Source: Candidatus Hydrogenedentota bacterium
Lineage (GTDB): Bacteria; Hydrogenedentota; Hydrogenedentia; Hydrogenedentales; SLHB01
Direction: 5' to 3'
Length of the DNA stretch: 12,614 nucleotides
Assembly (NCBI GenBank): GCA_003552765.1
Contig: PUOI01000367.1
Coordinates: 1 to 12,614 of the forward strand
How positions within the stretch are numbered: position 1 is the stretch's first letter; each line of letters begins with the position of its first letter. Of the stretch, positions 1-7,588 are shown piece by piece. Below the pieces are notes generated by a model. It was not told the DNA's origin and searched no databases. It saw only the letters and a program-made list of their open reading frames with translations. The position numbers and the translations under genes are program-made.

Positions 1-173
1 GATCGACCCCGGCAGGGGTCGCAGCAGCCAAGTGGACAAAGGTTCTGCGACCCTTATCAGGGTCGTTGTCGGGTTAACCTGTTTCCAGGGGGTGTCGCCC
101 GCACGCTATCGCCTGCGGGCTCAACCCCTGGCTAGCATCTCTCATCCCTACGGGATGGATTCACTTGTGATAG
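1..173. repeat. Structured intergenic element made of inverted repeats
   Basis: This non-coding stretch is packed with perfect short inverted repeats. CGACCCC (4-10) pairs with GGGGTCG (15-21). CGACCCT (48-54) pairs with AGGGTCG (59-65); these two hairpins share the same design and look like diverged copies. A larger nested structure follows: CCAGGGG (85-91) with CCCCTGG (125-131), enclosing GCCCGCA (97-103) with TGCGGGC (114-120). ATCCC (144-148) pairs with GGGAT (152-156), and this is followed by ATGGATTCACTTGTG, which is echoed near 2289-2304. Such density suits a dispersed, non-autonomous or REP-like repeat. I recall similar intergenic elements in Planctomycetes-like genomes, but family membership is an inference. 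An open frame across 32-262 seems to be a by-product of the repeat. From 174 to 258 I see only the ribosome binding site of the next gene. Confidence 0.6.
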
Positions 174-258
174 CATTTGAGACTAAGTCACACTCAATCG
201 AAACTCCCACAACCTTGGCCCTGAAGGGGTACCAGTCTGAACCAAAGGACACACGCCG

Positions 259-1215
259 ATGAAAGCGCTTGAATTGGATCGCGCGCGCCAGACCGTGCGC
301 GCCGTGGAGAAGCCGAAGCCCGAACCCGCGGAAGGCGAGGCCCTGGTCCGTGTGCTCATGGCGGGGATCTGCAACACGGATCTCGAGTTGGCCCAAGGGT
401 ACATGGACTTCAATGGGATTCCCGGCCACGAGTTCGCCGGGGTGGTCGAGGAATGCGCCAACGACCACCTCCGGGGCCAGCGCGTGGTGGGCGAAATCAA
501 TTGCGTGTGCCACCAATGCGCGTACTGCCGCATGGAGATGCCCCGCCATTGCGTGAACCGCACGGTGCTGGGCATTCTGAACCGTGACGGCGCGTTCGCG
601 GAGTATATCACGCTGCCCGAGGAGAACCTACATATCATCCCCAAACGCGTGCCCGAAGAAGCGGCGGTGTTCGCTGAACCCGTGGCGGCGGCGTTTCGCA
701 TTCCCGAGCAAGTGCGCATTGAAGATGGACAGCGTGTGGTGGTCTTGGGCGACGGCAAACTCGGCCAGCTCATCGCCCAGGTCCTGGGGCTGCGCACCAA
801 GCAGCTCCTGTGCGTGGGACGCCACCGGTGGAAACTGGATCTCCTCGCGCCATTGGGCATCGCCACAGCCCTGGACACGGATCCCATCGAGCCAGGCGCG
901 GACCTCGTGGTCGAGGTCACGGGAACGCCGGAGGGACTCAACCGCGCGCTGGAACTTGTGCGGCCCGAGGGAACCGTTGTGCTCAAGACCACCGTCGCCG
1001 AGGGCGCTCCCATCGACATGAGCCGCCCCGTCATCAACGAGATCAGCATCGTGGGCTCGCGCTGCGGCCCGTTCCGCCCAGCCGTCGAGGCGCTTGCGCT
1101 GGGCAATGTGGAGGTGCGGCCCCTGATCAGCGCAACCTACCCCTTGACCGAGGGACCCGCCGCCTTCGAACGTGCCCGCCAAAAAGACGCGATAAAAGTG
1201 CTGCTTCAACCGTAA
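259..1215 (+). CDS. Zinc-type medium-chain alcohol/threonine dehydrogenase-like oxidoreductase
   Basis: This 318-residue protein belongs to the medium-chain dehydrogenase/reductase family, whose members oxidise alcohols or sugar alcohols with NAD(P). The N-terminal GroES-like half shows likely catalytic zinc ligands C38, H57-E58 (in GHEFAG) and E140. It also has a structural-zinc quartet, C84, C87, C90 and C98. The Rossmann half carries the nucleotide-binding glycines G164, G166 and G169 (LGDGKLG). It is somewhat shorter than the usual 340-350 residues but not visibly broken. AAGGA at about 245-249 supports the start at 259. The stop lies 11 bases before the glycosyltransferase gene, so the two are probably co-transcribed. 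The substrate cannot be told from sequence. There is no evident functional tie to the hydrogenases, from which it is separated by more than 800 non-coding bases. Confidence 0.9.
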   Translation: MKALELDRARQTVRAVEKPKPEPAEGEALVRVLMAGICNTDLELAQGYMDFNGIPGHEFAGVVEECANDHLRGQRVVGEINCVCHQCAYCRMEMPRHCVNRTVLGILNRDGAFAEYITLPEENLHIIPKRVPEEAAVFAEPVAAAFRIPEQVRIEDGQRVVVLGDGKLGQLIAQVLGLRTKQLLCVGRHRWKLDLLAPLGIATALDTDPIEPGADLVVEVTGTPEGLNRALELVRPEGTVVLKTTVAEGAPIDMSRPVINEISIVGSRCGPFRPAVEALALGNVEVRPLISATYPLTEGPAAFERARQKDAIKVLLQP

Positions 1216-1226
1216 TCCCGAACCCC

Positions 1227-2090
1227 ATGACAGACTCACCATCCACACGCCAGCGGACGCTTTTCGTCCATACCGGCGGCATCGGCGATTTTCTCTTGGC
1301 GTGCCCCGCTTTGACGGCCCTGGCGCGCGAGGAAAGCATTGATCTCCTGGGCCGGCCCGAACGCCTCGCGTTGGCCGTCGAGGCGGGCGTGGCGCGGGCG
1401 GCGCATTCCCTCGACGCCGCCGATTTCGACTCTGCGTTTCAAACGCCGAGCAATCGCCTCAAAGCGTTCCTCGCGCCGTACCATCGGGCCATCGTATGGA
1501 TGCGGGACGATACGGGTGCGCTGGCGGCGAATCTGCGCGCATGCGGCGTGGAGCGCGTGGACGCATTTCCGGGCCTGCCACCCGATGACTGGGAGCGTTC
1601 CGCCGCCGAATACTACGCGGAACGTCTCGGCTACACTGACTTGCCGCCGTTTCGGCTTAATCTCGCGTCCCTCAGCCCACCTGGCGGCGTTATCATTCAT
1701 CCCGGCAGCGGGAGCGCCCGCAAGAACTGGCCGATCGACCGGTTCCGGGCCGTGGCGCAAGACCTGCAAGATCGGAGTTTTGACGTGGCCTGGTGCGCGG
1801 GACCAGCCGAACTCGAACGAGGCGTGACCCCGCCCGGCCGTCCCTTGCTGGAGGACTCCCTCGTCACCCTGGCGCGCCGCTTGGCGGGAGCCCGCCTCTA
1901 CCTCGGCAACGATAGCGGCGTGACCCACCTCGCCGCCGGGTCCGGCTGTCCCACCGTGGCCCTCTTCGGCCCCACCAATCCCGCCGTATGGGCTCCGCGC
2001 GGTAGCAACGTTCACGTGCTCCAAGGCGCGCCGTGGCCAACCACGCGGGACGTGCGCGACCTCCTCCTTCGGCTGCTTGAAGAACCATAG
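1227..2090 (+). CDS. Glycosyltransferase family 9 (heptosyltransferase-like) protein
   Basis: This 287-residue protein resembles ADP-heptose:LPS heptosyltransferases, GT-B fold enzymes that add sugars to lipopolysaccharide core or related glycans in the cytoplasm. Signature elements are the N-terminal glycine loop HTGGIGDFLL (about residues 15-24), HPGSG followed by KNWP (from H158), and GNDSGVTHLAAG (from G227) followed by PTVALFGPTNPAVWAP, the usual donor-binding C-terminal motif. It is short for the family (usually 320-360 residues), mostly because of a compact N-terminal half. The reading frame is open far upstream of 1227, but the longer version would overlap the dehydrogenase gene and is arginine-rich shadow sequence, so ATG 1227 is preferred. 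No clear Shine-Dalgarno is visible. An 11-base gap to the previous stop suggests translational coupling. The exact acceptor and sugar are unknown; a true heptosyltransferase role is only one possibility. Confidence 0.88.
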   Translation: MTDSPSTRQRTLFVHTGGIGDFLLACPALTALAREESIDLLGRPERLALAVEAGVARAAHSLDAADFDSAFQTPSNRLKAFLAPYHRAIVWMRDDTGALAANLRACGVERVDAFPGLPPDDWERSAAEYYAERLGYTDLPPFRLNLASLSPPGGVIIHPGSGSARKNWPIDRFRAVAQDLQDRSFDVAWCAGPAELERGVTPPGRPLLEDSLVTLARRLAGARLYLGNDSGVTHLAAGSGCPTVALFGPTNPAVWAPRGSNVHVLQGAPWPTTRDVRDLLLRLLEEP

Positions 2091-2624
2091 GCTGCTTCAG
2101 GAAGCAAATCAGCGTGTCCGGTTTTCGAGAGCGATGTCTTGCCGCCTATTAGCCGAGCCTACTGCACTGTCCGCCGTTAAACTATGGGCAACGCGGCGTT
2201 GCGCCCCACGATTGGCTGCGGTTGGAATTCACGAGGAAGACTGCAGCCTTGCCTCCATGCGTGGGTGGACATCTAAAGACCCCGTAGGGATGGATTTGAT
2301 TTGTGGATAACCTCTATTCTGCGCGGTGACGTAGCACGGGCTTCCAGCCTGTGATTCATGGCCTGGAAGGCCATGCCACCTTCTAGCGCGTTCACTTCGA
2401 CGATCAACAAGCCTAGGCATGACGGTCCCCTAGCGCCACATTTTGTCTGTATTTACCATTAATAGTGCGCATAACTACTCCCGCAAAACCGCCCTGAGCG
2501 ATAAAACCTCCAAAACCCCTGCAGGATAGGACCGTTCGAGGGACAGCGTTACTCCACTCCCGTTCTTGCGGTAAACACCGGCGGCCCCCCCGTCCTTTAC
2601 TGCTCAGCAATAGTGATACATCGT
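2091..2624. other. Non-coding intergenic region after the glycosyltransferase
   Basis: I find no credible gene here. Short open frames on either strand have atypical composition, no ribosome binding site and no recognisable motif. The stretch contains the hairpin repeat described at 2279-2375. Just after the glycosyltransferase stop there is a weak five-pair hairpin (GCTTC/GAAGC, about 2094-2105) without a T-tract, so no convincing terminator is visible. From about 2400 to 2620 I see nothing specific. Confidence 0.6.
2279..2375. repeat. Hairpin-bearing dispersed-repeat-like segment
   Basis: The segment starts with CCCGTAGGGATGGATT followed by TTGTGGATA, which echoes the sequence near 144-173 (CCCTACGGGATGGATT then TTGTGATAG). 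It continues with GTAGCACGGGCTTCCAGCCT (2331-2350) and a perfect eight-pair hairpin, CATGGCCT (2357-2364) with AGGCCATG (2368-2375) around a three-base loop. The TTCCAG and CTGGAA cores can also pair with one another. I recall 'GTAGCAC-GGGCTTCCAGCC'-type sequences as abundant intergenic repeats in some Planctomycetes-related genomes; that is memory, not a search. Only partial copies can be compared inside this window. Confidence 0.5.
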
Positions 2625-2654
2625 GTGCGCAGACCACAGACATGGTCTGCGCAC
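2625..2654. promoter_or_regulatory. Perfect 12-bp dyad, candidate activator (enhancer) binding site
   Basis: GTGCGCAGACCA (2625-2636) and TGGTCTGCGCAC (2643-2654) form a perfect 12-bp inverted repeat around six bases. No T-run follows, so it is a poor intrinsic terminator. Its centre lies about 155 bases upstream of the start site predicted from the sigma-54 promoter at 2768-2784, a usual distance for a bacterial enhancer-binding protein. Its function as a protein-binding site is inferred from symmetry and position only. Confidence 0.5.
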
Positions 2655-2767
2655 TTGTGTTCAGTTAGCGCATTATCGAACACAGGAAGGAGCCGGGCGG
2701 GCGGCAATTCCCGCCATTTACCGGGGGATTTTGAGGCGTTTGAGGAATTATGCGGGATATCTCGAAA

Positions 2768-2784
2768 TTGGCATGAGGGTTGCT
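2768..2784 (+). promoter_or_regulatory. Sigma-54 (RpoN) -24/-12 promoter of the group 3b hydrogenase operon
   Basis: TTGGCATG, four bases, then TTGCT matches 11 of the 12 defined positions of the sigma-54 consensus TGGCACG-N4-TTGCW. The invariant GG (2770-2771) and GC (2782-2783) have the required ten-base spacing. Transcription would begin near 2795, giving a leader of about 110 bases before hydB at 2906. Sigma-54 promoters require an ATP-dependent activator bound upstream, and the dyad at 2625-2654 is a candidate site. Sigma-54 control of hydrogenase genes is established in other bacteria. Here it is predicted from sequence only. Confidence 0.65.
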
Positions 2785-2843
2785 GGAATTTTGGCGCAAT
2801 GCTGAATCGCAAGCTGGTAGGGTGTGTCAGCATTGAGTCCGAA

Positions 2844-2881
2844 TCAGCCGGGCTGGACTTCGTGCTTGCGTCAGCCGGGCT
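2844..2881. repeat. Pair of 11-bp direct repeats in the hydB leader
   Basis: TCAGCCGGGCT occurs exactly at 2844-2854 and again at 2871-2881, 27 bases start to start, between the predicted transcription start and hydB. The flanks of the two copies differ. It could be a downstream operator, an RNA-binding site or chance; nothing in the window decides. Confidence 0.4.
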
Positions 2882-2905
2882 AACCGAATATGGGGAGACC
2901 TTAGC

Positions 2906-4057
2906 ATGCAGGTCCTCATGCGCGAAGATTTCGACACGCTCATTGAGAAGTTGCAGGGAGCGGACTACGAAGTGATTGGCCCCCGGATTCGCGAGGGCGC
3001 CATCGTGCTGGACACGGTGGACAGCGCCGGGGATTTGCCGGCCGGCTGGACCGATGAGCAAGAGGGCGGCCGGTACACCCTCCACAAGACGGATTCTCCT
3101 TCCTTGTTTCACTACACGGTGGGTCCGGCTTCCCTCAAGTCATTTCTGTACCCCTCGAAGTCCCTGCTTTGCCGGGTGTACGGGGGGCACAACGACTTCG
3201 ACGTGGAGGAGCCGGAAATCGAGGCTCCCCGGCGTGCATTCGTTGGGGTGCGGGCGTGCGAACTGCACGCCATGGCGATCCAAGACCACGTCTTTGCTGG
3301 CGGACGTCATCCCGATCCCGTCTACACCGCCCGCCGGAACAACATTTTCCTGGTGGCGGTGAACTGCTCCAAGGCCGGCAACACATGCTTCTGCGCCTCC
3401 ATGGGCACGGGTCCCGAGGCCACGGCGCATTATGACTTGGCGCTCACCGAGGTGGTGGAGGACGGGACGCACTACTTCTTGATTGACGCCGGCACCAAGG
3501 CGGGACGCTCCATGCTGGACGAACTGCCGTTGCGTCCCGCGCGCGCCGCTGAAGAGGAAGCAGGCGCGGCCGTGGTGCGGAACGCGGCCGAAAGCATGGG
3601 CCGTTCAATGGACACCGAGGGCATCGAAGATGTCTTCTTCGAGAACTTGGAAAGCCCGCTTTGGCAGGAGGTGGCCGAACGTTGTCTGACGTGCGCCAAT
3701 TGCACGATGGCGTGTCCGACGTGCTTCTGTTCCACGGTGGAGGACATCAGCACGATCGACAACGACATGGCCGAACGCTGGCGCGTGTGGGATTCCTGTT
3801 TCACGACGAATTTCAGCTACGTGTTCGGCGGGGCCATCCGGAAGGCGTCCTCGTCAAGATACCGGCACTGGATCACGCACAAGCTGGCGGCTTGGCAGGA
3901 GCAATTCGGAACGCCGGGTTGTGTGGGATGCGGACGTTGCATCACGTGGTGTCCGGTGGGGATAGACATTACCGAGGAAGCCGCGGTTTTACGCCGGCAG
4001 AGAGAGGCCCGGCAGGGAGAGGCGCGTTATGGAGCAGGAACAAGAACAGCCTATTGA
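2906..4057 (+). CDS. hydB: Group 3b [NiFe]-hydrogenase (sulfhydrogenase) beta subunit, Fe-S electron-transfer protein
   Basis: This 383-residue protein matches the beta subunit of cytoplasmic group 3b hydrogenases and the related anaerobic sulfite reductase subunit A family. It relays electrons between the flavin subunit (gamma) and the hydrogenase dimer. A central C154, C161, C163 group lies in the family-typical CFCASMGTG stretch. The C-terminal part has two ferredoxin-type cysteine sets, C260-C263-C266-C270 (with C273 and C275 close by) and C339-C342-C345-C349 followed by PVGIDI, expected to bind two [4Fe-4S] clusters. GGGGAG at 2892-2897, eight bases before ATG 2906, supports the start; the nearby ATG at 2918 is less well placed. 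Its length is close to that of the Pyrococcus subunit. It is the first gene of the operon, downstream of a sigma-54 promoter, and its last 29 bases overlap the CNBD gene. Confidence 0.92.
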   Translation: MQVLMREDFDTLIEKLQGADYEVIGPRIREGAIVLDTVDSAGDLPAGWTDEQEGGRYTLHKTDSPSLFHYTVGPASLKSFLYPSKSLLCRVYGGHNDFDVEEPEIEAPRRAFVGVRACELHAMAIQDHVFAGGRHPDPVYTARRNNIFLVAVNCSKAGNTCFCASMGTGPEATAHYDLALTEVVEDGTHYFLIDAGTKAGRSMLDELPLRPARAAEEEAGAAVVRNAAESMGRSMDTEGIEDVFFENLESPLWQEVAERCLTCANCTMACPTCFCSTVEDISTIDNDMAERWRVWDSCFTTNFSYVFGGAIRKASSSRYRHWITHKLAAWQEQFGTPGCVGCGRCITWCPVGIDITEEAAVLRRQREARQGEARYGAGTRTAY

Positions 4058-4502
4058 GCGCATGTTGCGCGGGCACGATTTCACGGAAGGCTTGAGCGAT
4101 GAGCATGTGGCCCGGCTTGCGTCCATGGCTTCGCTGCAGACGTTTCATGCGGACGAGCGGGTGCTGAAGGCCGGAGAACGGGCCGACCGGTGTTACTTGA
4201 TACAGGAAGGTCAAATCGCCATTGAGATCTACCATCCCACGCGGGGCGGCGTGCCCATCCAGACCTTGGGCGAAGGCAAGGTGCTGGGGTGGTCCTGGTT
4301 CGTAAAGCCGTACCGCTGGACCTTCGATGCGATGACCTACACCTTTACGCGAGTCATTGTGCTCGACGGGGTCCGCTTGCGCGAGGCCATGGAGGCCGAT
4401 CCCGAATTCGGCTACCCCTTGGCCGTGCGTTTCATGGAAGTGTGCGCGGAGCGGGTGAGCCACTCCAGATTGCAGATGATTGACATGTTTGATCCGCACT
4501 AG
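4029..4502 (+). CDS. Stand-alone cyclic-nucleotide-binding-domain (CNBD) protein within the hydrogenase operon
   Basis: This 157-residue protein is essentially one CRP-type effector domain. A leading helix (FTEGLSDEHVARLASMA) is followed by the beta-roll (FHADERVLKAGERADRCYLIQEGQIAIEI, about residues 39-67) and a phosphate-binding-cassette region, LGWSWFVKPYRWTFDA (about residues 86-101). There is no DNA-binding helix-turn-helix after it, so it should not act as a classical transcription factor. The canonical FGE of cAMP pockets is replaced by LGW. I recall the LGWSW...YRW pattern in other stand-alone CNBD proteins, so the ligand may not be cAMP. The start at 4029 has a strong AGGGAGAGG just upstream and overlaps hydB by 29 bases, indicating translational coupling. 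Its placement between beta and gamma genes suggests a role in regulating or assembling the hydrogenase. That role is inferred. Confidence 0.85.
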   Translation: MEQEQEQPIERMLRGHDFTEGLSDEHVARLASMASLQTFHADERVLKAGERADRCYLIQEGQIAIEIYHPTRGGVPIQTLGEGKVLGWSWFVKPYRWTFDAMTYTFTRVIVLDGVRLREAMEADPEFGYPLAVRFMEVCAERVSHSRLQMIDMFDPH

Positions 4503-4586
4503 AAGAGTTTCGGCTTGATTGCGCATCGCGTCAAGCGGGAGCAATTTCCCAGCGTTCCTACCGCCAAGGGAAGGAGATAGTGAGTC

Positions 4587-5432
4587 ATGGCTGTTGCATA
4601 TCATGAACCCATGTTGCCCTTACCGCACCGGGTGCGGCGCATGACGTGGGAGACCGACGACACCTTCACCATGGAGCTGGTGGCGGCTGGTGGAGGAGGA
4701 GGAGGAATAACCAGTTTCGCTCCGGGGCAGTTCAACATGTTGTACGTGTTTGGGGTGGGCGAGGCCGCCATCTCGATGAGCGGGAGTCCATCCAATCCGG
4801 ACACCTTGCTGCACACCACCCGCGCCGTGGGCAGCGTCACCAAGGCGCTGGCGAACTTGCATCCCGGTCAACTGATTGGCATACGCGGCCCGTACGGCGT
4901 GAGTTGGCCCGTGGACGAGGCGGAGGGCCGTGACATTGTCATCATCACGGGCGGCATTGGATTGGCCCCGCTCCGTCCGCTTATCTACACCCTCATCGAG
5001 CAACGCGAGCGTTTCGGCAACATCACGATTCTGTTTGGCGCGCGAACCCCGGATGAAATCCTGTTCCGGGACGAGATTGAGCAGTGGCGCCGGCGGTTCG
5101 ACATGGACGTGCTCATCACGGTTGACCGCGCCTCCAGGGACTGGCGGGGGCGTTTGGGCGTGGTCACCACGCTGATTCCCCAATCTCCCTTTGATCCCAA
5201 AAACAGCATCGCCTATGTGTGCGGCCCGGAAGTGATGATGTACTTCACGCTCGAAGCGCTCGAAAAGCGGGGCATGCCCCGGGAGCGGGTGTTTGTTTCG
5301 ATGGAGCGCAATATGAAGTGCGGACTGGGATTTTGCGGACATTGCCAACTCGGGCCCAAGTTTGTGTGCAAGGATGGACCGGTATTCCGCTGGACGGAAG
5401 TGGCCAGCCTCCTCGACATCCGGGAGATTTAA
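4587..5432 (+). CDS. hydG: Group 3b [NiFe]-hydrogenase gamma subunit, FAD/NAD(P)-binding
   Basis: This 281-residue protein is of the dihydroorotate-dehydrogenase electron-transfer-subunit (PyrK-like) type. It carries the flavin and nucleotide site where NADP(H) is used by the sulfhydrogenase. The FAD domain includes AISMSGSP (about residues 61-68) and a GxYG segment, RGPYG. The nucleotide-binding loop is TGGIGLAPLRP (T121 onward), and VCGPEVMM follows later. The C-terminal [2Fe-2S] site is C245, C250, C253 and C261. AAGGAG at 4571-4576 supports ATG 4587. An 84-base gap separates it from the CNBD gene, and only three bases separate it from hydD. An oddity is a six-glycine run near residues 35-40, encoded by tandem GGA codons. 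The symbol follows Pyrococcus hydBGDA usage and is unrelated to the [FeFe]-hydrogenase maturase HydG. Confidence 0.92.
   Translation: MAVAYHEPMLPLPHRVRRMTWETDDTFTMELVAAGGGGGGITSFAPGQFNMLYVFGVGEAAISMSGSPSNPDTLLHTTRAVGSVTKALANLHPGQLIGIRGPYGVSWPVDEAEGRDIVIITGGIGLAPLRPLIYTLIEQRERFGNITILFGARTPDEILFRDEIEQWRRRFDMDVLITVDRASRDWRGRLGVVTTLIPQSPFDPKNSIAYVCGPEVMMYFTLEALEKRGMPRERVFVSMERNMKCGLGFCGHCQLGPKFVCKDGPVFRWTEVASLLDIREI
4692..4706 (+). repeat. (GGA)5 microsatellite inside hydG
   Basis: Five tandem GGA codons follow a GGT codon and encode a hexaglycine stretch in the FAD domain of the gamma subunit. Slippage by one unit would change the protein by one glycine and keep the frame. It lies in a probable surface loop between two beta strands (MELVAAGG and ITSFAPGQF). 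Confidence 0.8.
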
Positions 5433-5435
5433 GCA

Positions 5436-6254
5436 ATGCATACCCCAAGAAAACCTAAACTGGCGGTTTGGAAGTTTGCCTCGTGCGACGGATGTCAGCT
5501 CAGTCTGTTGGATTGCGAGGATGAGCTGTTGGCGGTGGCGAACACCGTGAGCATCGCGTACTTCCCGGAGGCCACGCGGGCCGTGGTGGATGGGCCGTAC
5601 GACATCTCGCTGGTGGAGGGCTCGATCTCCACGGGCGAGGATGCCGAGCGCATCCAGATGATCCGGGACGAGAGCAACCTGCTCATAACCATTGGGGCGT
5701 GCGCCACGTCGGGCGGCATCCAGGGCTTGCGCAATTTCGCCAATGTGGACCAGTATATCAGCACGGTCTACGCGCATCCCGAGTACATCCACACCCTTCG
5801 CAACGTGTCCCCGATATCCCAGCATGTGTTCGTGGATTACGAAGTCCGGGGCTGCCCCATCAACAAGTATCACCTCGTGGAGGTGCTTGCGGCTCATCTC
5901 GCGGGCCGGCGGCCCAACATTCCCAGTTACAGCGTGTGTGTCGAATGCAAACGCCGCGGGACATCCTGCGTCATGGTGGCCCACGGGACGCCCTGCATGG
6001 GCCCGGTGACACAGGCGGGCTGCGGGGCGATTTGTCCGGCGTATAACCGGGGATGCTACGGGTGCTATGGGCCTTCGGAAGAGCCCAACACACAAGCCCT
6101 GAGCGCATGGTGGACCAAGCTGGGCGTGGAGGACGCGGATATCGCCCGGAGTTACCGCAGCTACAATGCCCTATCGGGCGTCTTCCGGCGAGAGGGCAGC
6201 CGTTACGCCAAGAAAGCCGCGGCCGGCGCAACCAATGAGGAACGACCCCAATGA
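5436..6254 (+). CDS. hydD: Group 3b [NiFe]-hydrogenase delta (small) subunit
   Basis: This 272-residue small subunit belongs to the NADH:ubiquinone-oxidoreductase 20-kDa-like family. It passes electrons from the Ni-Fe site to the beta/gamma diaphorase part. The proximal [4Fe-4S] cluster is ligated by C17, C20, C89 and C140 ([25 protein letters not shown]). A C-terminal ferredoxin-like region has C168, C171, C178, C187, C196, C200, C207 and C210, enough for two more clusters, as expected for this group. No twin-arginine signal is present, so the enzyme is cytoplasmic. ATG 5436 lies three bases after hydG stops, with GGGAG just upstream inside hydG. The stop codon overlaps the hydA start (ATGA), indicating coupled translation and matched subunit amounts. 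Confidence 0.94.
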   Translation: MHTPRKPKLAVWKFASCDGCQLSLLDCEDELLAVANTVSIAYFPEATRAVVDGPYDISLVEGSISTGEDAERIQMIRDESNLLITIGACATSGGIQGLRNFANVDQYISTVYAHPEYIHTLRNVSPISQHVFVDYEVRGCPINKYHLVEVLAAHLAGRRPNIPSYSVCVECKRRGTSCVMVAHGTPCMGPVTQAGCGAICPAYNRGCYGCYGPSEEPNTQALSAWWTKLGVEDADIARSYRSYNALSGVFRREGSRYAKKAAAGATNEERPQ

Positions 6255-7558
6255 GTCCGCAAGACAGCAAGCGTTATCGCAACGTAAAGGTCGATTATCT
6301 GGCCCGTGTCGAAGGCGAAGGCGCGCTCTACCTGCGCATCGATAAGGACAAAGTGGAAGAAGTCGAGCTGCGCATCTTCGAGCCTCCCCGCTTTTTCGAG
6401 GCCTTTCTGCAAGGGCGCCGTTGGACCGAGGCGCCGGATATCACCGCGCGCATCTGTGGCATTTGCCCCATCGCGTACCAGTCCAGCGCCATCTCGGCCA
6501 TGGAGTCGATTGCAGGCGTCACGGTGACCGAACCCATCCGCGCGCTGCGGCGGCTCATGTATTGCGGCGAGTGGATCGAGAGCCACATCCTCCACATGGC
6601 CATGCTGCACGCGCCCGATTTCCTTGGATACGAGGATGCCATCCAGATGGCCCAACACCATCCCGACGTCGTCAAGAACGCGTTGCGGCTCAAGAAGCTC
6701 GGCAATGACATCATGACGTTTCTGGGAGGCCGGGAAATCCACCCCATCAACATGCGCGTGGGCGGATTCTATTCGGTTCCCGAAAAACGGGACCTGGAAC
6801 ATTTCATACCGGAACTGGAATGGGGCCTCGAAGCGACGCGCGAATTGGCGCATTTGCTGGCTGGTTTCGATTACCCCGATTTTGAACGGGACTATGAGTA
6901 CGTGGCCATGCGCCACCCCGAGGAGTACCCCATGTGGCAGGGCCGCATCGTGTCCAACCGGGGTCTGGACATCGACTGGCCGGAGTTCTTCGACCACATT
7001 GAAGAGCGCCACATGCCGCAGAGCACCGCGTTGCATTCGGTGATCAAGGAGCGGGGCGCCTACATGGTCGGGCCCATCGCGCGCTACAACTTGAACCACG
7101 ACAAACTGAGTTCCGATGCGCGGGCCTTGGCGAAGGAAGCCGGCCTGGGCGCGAGTTGCGCGAATCCGTTCCAGAGCATTCTGGTGCGGGGCATCGAGAC
7201 GTTTTACGCCATCGAAGAAGCGCTCCGGCTCATTACCAACTACGAGAAACCGGACCACGCCTACATTGAGGCCGAACCGAAAGCAGGCACGGGGTACGGT
7301 TGCAGCGAAGCCCCCCGCGGCATCTGTTTCCATCGGTACAGCATCGATGATGACGGGATCATCACCGGCGCGCGTATCGCGCCGCCCACGGCCCAGAATC
7401 AGGCCACCATGGAAGAGGATTTGGTCGACTTGGTGCCGCTGTTCGCCAACAATACGGATGAGGAGTTGACCTGGAAATGCGAACAAGCCGTACGCAACTA
7501 TGATCCTTGCATCTCGTGTTCCGTGCATTTCTTGAAGCTGCATGTGGATCGGTGCTAA
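6251..7558 (+). CDS. hydA: Group 3b [NiFe]-hydrogenase alpha (large, catalytic) subunit
   Basis: This 435-residue large subunit holds the Ni-Fe active site that cleaves or forms H2, and in sulfhydrogenases may also reduce polysulfide. Nickel ligands lie in RICGIC (R67-C72, giving C69 and C72) and in DPCISCSVH (C420 and C423). [11 protein letters not shown] rather than RICGICPVSH is typical of group 3b. After H426 there is a nine-residue C-terminal tail, FLKLHVDRC, expected to be removed by a maturation protease once nickel is inserted. The Pyrococcus tail is shorter as I recall it. No dedicated protease is encoded in this operon. ATG 6251 overlaps the hydD stop by four bases. An intrinsic terminator about 215 bases after the stop ends the transcript. 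Confidence 0.95.
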   Translation: MSPQDSKRYRNVKVDYLARVEGEGALYLRIDKDKVEEVELRIFEPPRFFEAFLQGRRWTEAPDITARICGICPIAYQSSAISAMESIAGVTVTEPIRALRRLMYCGEWIESHILHMAMLHAPDFLGYEDAIQMAQHHPDVVKNALRLKKLGNDIMTFLGGREIHPINMRVGGFYSVPEKRDLEHFIPELEWGLEATRELAHLLAGFDYPDFERDYEYVAMRHPEEYPMWQGRIVSNRGLDIDWPEFFDHIEERHMPQSTALHSVIKERGAYMVGPIARYNLNHDKLSSDARALAKEAGLGASCANPFQSILVRGIETFYAIEEALRLITNYEKPDHAYIEAEPKAGTGYGCSEAPRGICFHRYSIDDDGIITGARIAPPTAQNQATMEEDLVDLVPLFANNTDEELTWKCEQAVRNYDPCISCSVHFLKLHVDRC

Positions 7559-7588
7559 AGTATAGCTCCCGTCAAAAGAGGAGTGAGG

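Noticed and set aside
32..262. 76-residue open frame at the left edge
   Set aside because: It runs through a hairpin-rich repeat, has no ribosome binding site, and overlaps the start of the dehydrogenase gene.
810..1226. N-terminal extension of the glycosyltransferase frame
   Set aside because: It would overlap the dehydrogenase gene for about 400 bases and reads as arginine/histidine-rich shadow sequence. Family homology begins after ATG 1227.
2625..2654. Dyad considered as a terminator of an upstream transcript
   Set aside because: The stem is perfect but is followed by TTGTGTTCAG, not a T-tract, and no gene ends nearby. A protein-binding site fits better.
2613..2975. 120-residue frame upstream of hydB
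   Set aside because: It crosses the dyad, the sigma-54 promoter and the hydB start in another frame. It has no ribosome binding site or motif.
4620..6095. 491-residue open frame on the - strand
   Set aside because: It lies wholly antisense to hydG and hydD, which have clear family motifs. It has no recognisable domain and is a codon-bias shadow in GC-rich DNA.
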